Shown: piece by piece, positions 20,595 through 21,452 of the stretch | Layout: each line of letters starts with the position of its first letter | Position numbering within the stretch: the stretch's first letter is position 1 | Assembly: GCA_003224195.1 (NCBI GenBank) | Contig: QHYP01000154.1 | Span: 4,399 to 25,850, forward strand | Direction: 5' to 3' | Length of the DNA stretch: 21,452 bases | Origin: Acidobacteriota bacterium | GTDB lineage: Bacteria; Acidobacteriota; Terriglobia; Acidiferrales; UBA7541 | Notes under the pieces: model-generated | What the model saw: only the letters and a program-made list of their open reading frames with translations | Told to the model about the DNA's origin: nothing | Databases searched by the model: none | Position numbers and translations under genes: made by a program

Positions 20595-21452
20595 ATGCCC
20601 TCTTCTCCCGCTGATCCGGTGCCGCGCCTCAAGCGTTTGCTCCCGCGCCTCAAGGGGAAGCGCATCGGCGTCCTCGGCGACCTGATGCTCGACCGCTATC
20701 TCTGGGGCACGGCCACTCGCCTCTCGCCGGAAGCCGCCGTTCCGGTCGTTGATTTCGTGGAGCAGAGCGAATGCCTCGGTGGTGCCGGAAATGTCGCCGC
20801 GAATCTCGCTGCGCTCGGGGCACGTGTCGAAGCCTTCGGAGCTGTCGGCGGTGAGAAAGGCGGCGACGACGAGCCCGGCCGCGCGCTTCGCGCCTGTTTA
20901 CGCGCCGCGGCCATCGGAGACGACGGCGTCATCGCCGACCCGAAGCGCATCACGACGGTCAAAACGCGCATCATCGCGCGACACCAACAGGTTGTCCGCG
21001 TGGACCGCGAGCGCCGCGAGCCTTTGCGGAAGGAAACGGAGGAAAAGCTCGTTCGCCGGCTCCTCGCCACGCTCGGCCGGCTGGACGCGCTGGTCCTCTC
21101 GGATTACGACAAGGGACTGATCACCGACGCCTTCGCCGACCGCGTTCTGAACGCCTGCCATCGCCTCGATGTGCCCGTTTTCGTCAAGCCGAAGACCTCG
21201 CGGCTTTACGCCTATCGCGGCGCCCGCGCCATTGTTTGCAACGACAGGGAAGCGAGCTTCTTTGTCACGCGTGCCGTCGGCGACGACAAGTCCGTCGAAG
21301 AAGCGGGCCGCGCCCTGCTCGCGCATTTCGGTTGCGCCGCCGTCGTCATCACGCGCGGCGAAAAGGGCATGAACGTCTTCGAGGAGGACTCACCAAAACA
21401 CTTTCATGTGCCCGCAACAAGCTTTGACGTCACCTACGCCCGTGTTGGCCAG
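20595..21452 (+). CDS. hldE: HldE-type D-glycero-beta-D-manno-heptose-7-phosphate kinase, partial
   Basis: The 286 visible residues are the N-terminal PfkB kinase domain of the ADP-heptose synthesis enzyme for LPS inner core: VLGDLMLDRYLWGTATRLSP at 26-45, LGGAGNVAANLAALGA at 61-76, VLSDYDKG mid-domain and VITRGEKGM near the end. The gene runs off the window, so it is unclear whether the nucleotidyltransferase half (HldE) or only the kinase (HldA) is present. The last residues read FDVTYARVGQ, where this family has FDVTGAGDT; the catalytic-base motif is therefore missing or altered at the edge. The ATG is five bases after the Trm112-like stop. Confidence 0.85.
   Translation, partial: MPSSPADPVPRLKRLLPRLKGKRIGVLGDLMLDRYLWGTATRLSPEAAVPVVDFVEQSECLGGAGNVAANLAALGARVEAFGAVGGEKGGDDEPGRALRACLRAAAIGDDGVIADPKRITTVKTRIIARHQQVVRVDRERREPLRKETEEKLVRRLLATLGRLDALVLSDYDKGLITDAFADRVLNACHRLDVPVFVKPKTSRLYAYRGARAIVCNDREASFFVTRAVGDDKSVEEAGRALLAHFGCAAVVITRGEKGMNVFEEDSPKHFHVPATSFDVTYARVGQ

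Noticed and set aside
1..21452. CRISPR array, tRNA or rRNA genes, IS transposase, phage genes
   Set aside because: None seen: no regularly spaced repeats, no cloverleaf-type sequence recognised, no integrase or transposase motifs in any convincing coding frame.

Overview
The window is GC-rich (about 60%) and densely coded, with Gram-negative style genes (FtsX-type ABC permeases, secreted TlpA-like and DUF2911 proteins, an ADP-heptose/LPS-type sugar kinase). The mix of DUF2911, DUF971, a large GH57 enzyme, a two-gene ergothioneine pathway and an APC permease fused to a USP-like domain suggests an uncultured member of the Acidobacteriota. That assignment is an inference from gene content. No rRNA, tRNA, CRISPR array, prophage or insertion-sequence transposase was seen, and no stretch longer than 300 bases lacks a gene.

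Layout. (1) 1-3033: end of an operon with two FtsX-type permeases, an ABC ATPase fused to a DtxR-type metal-sensor domain, and a DUF971 protein. I read it as a metal (probably iron) transport system. (2) 3208-6215: a secreted DUF2911 protein and an APC permease with a universal-stress-like tail. (3) 6287-7800, minus strand: small membrane protein, cyclophilin and a YfiT/DinB-like metalloprotein. (4) 8013-9883, plus strand: thioredoxin reductase and proline dehydrogenase. (5) 9884-10055: hairpins and a 129-base element with perfect 18-base terminal inverted repeats; a partial copy lies at 3860-3885. (6) 10052-12928, minus strand: five closely packed genes (TlpA-like, UPF0173 hydrolase, unknown membrane-anchored protein, gamma-glutamylcyclotransferase-like protein, O-methyltransferase). 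(7) 13123-15561: 7Fe ferredoxin and a GH57 glucanotransferase/amylase. (8) 15604-20334: ergothioneine genes egtB-egtD on the minus strand, facing away from a three-gene glycine-betaine/EgtUV-type ABC transporter on the plus strand. (9) 20416-21452: a 57-aa Trm112-like zinc-ribbon protein and the start of an HldE-type sugar kinase.

The two most notable systems are the ATPase-DtxR fusion, which may couple metal sensing directly to a membrane pump, and the head-to-head egtBD/OpuC-like transporter, which may make and move ergothioneine or hercynine. A thiol/redox theme runs through the window (TrxB, TlpA, EgtB/EgtD, YfiT-like, ferredoxin). The individual protein families are well supported; the joint functions are inference.
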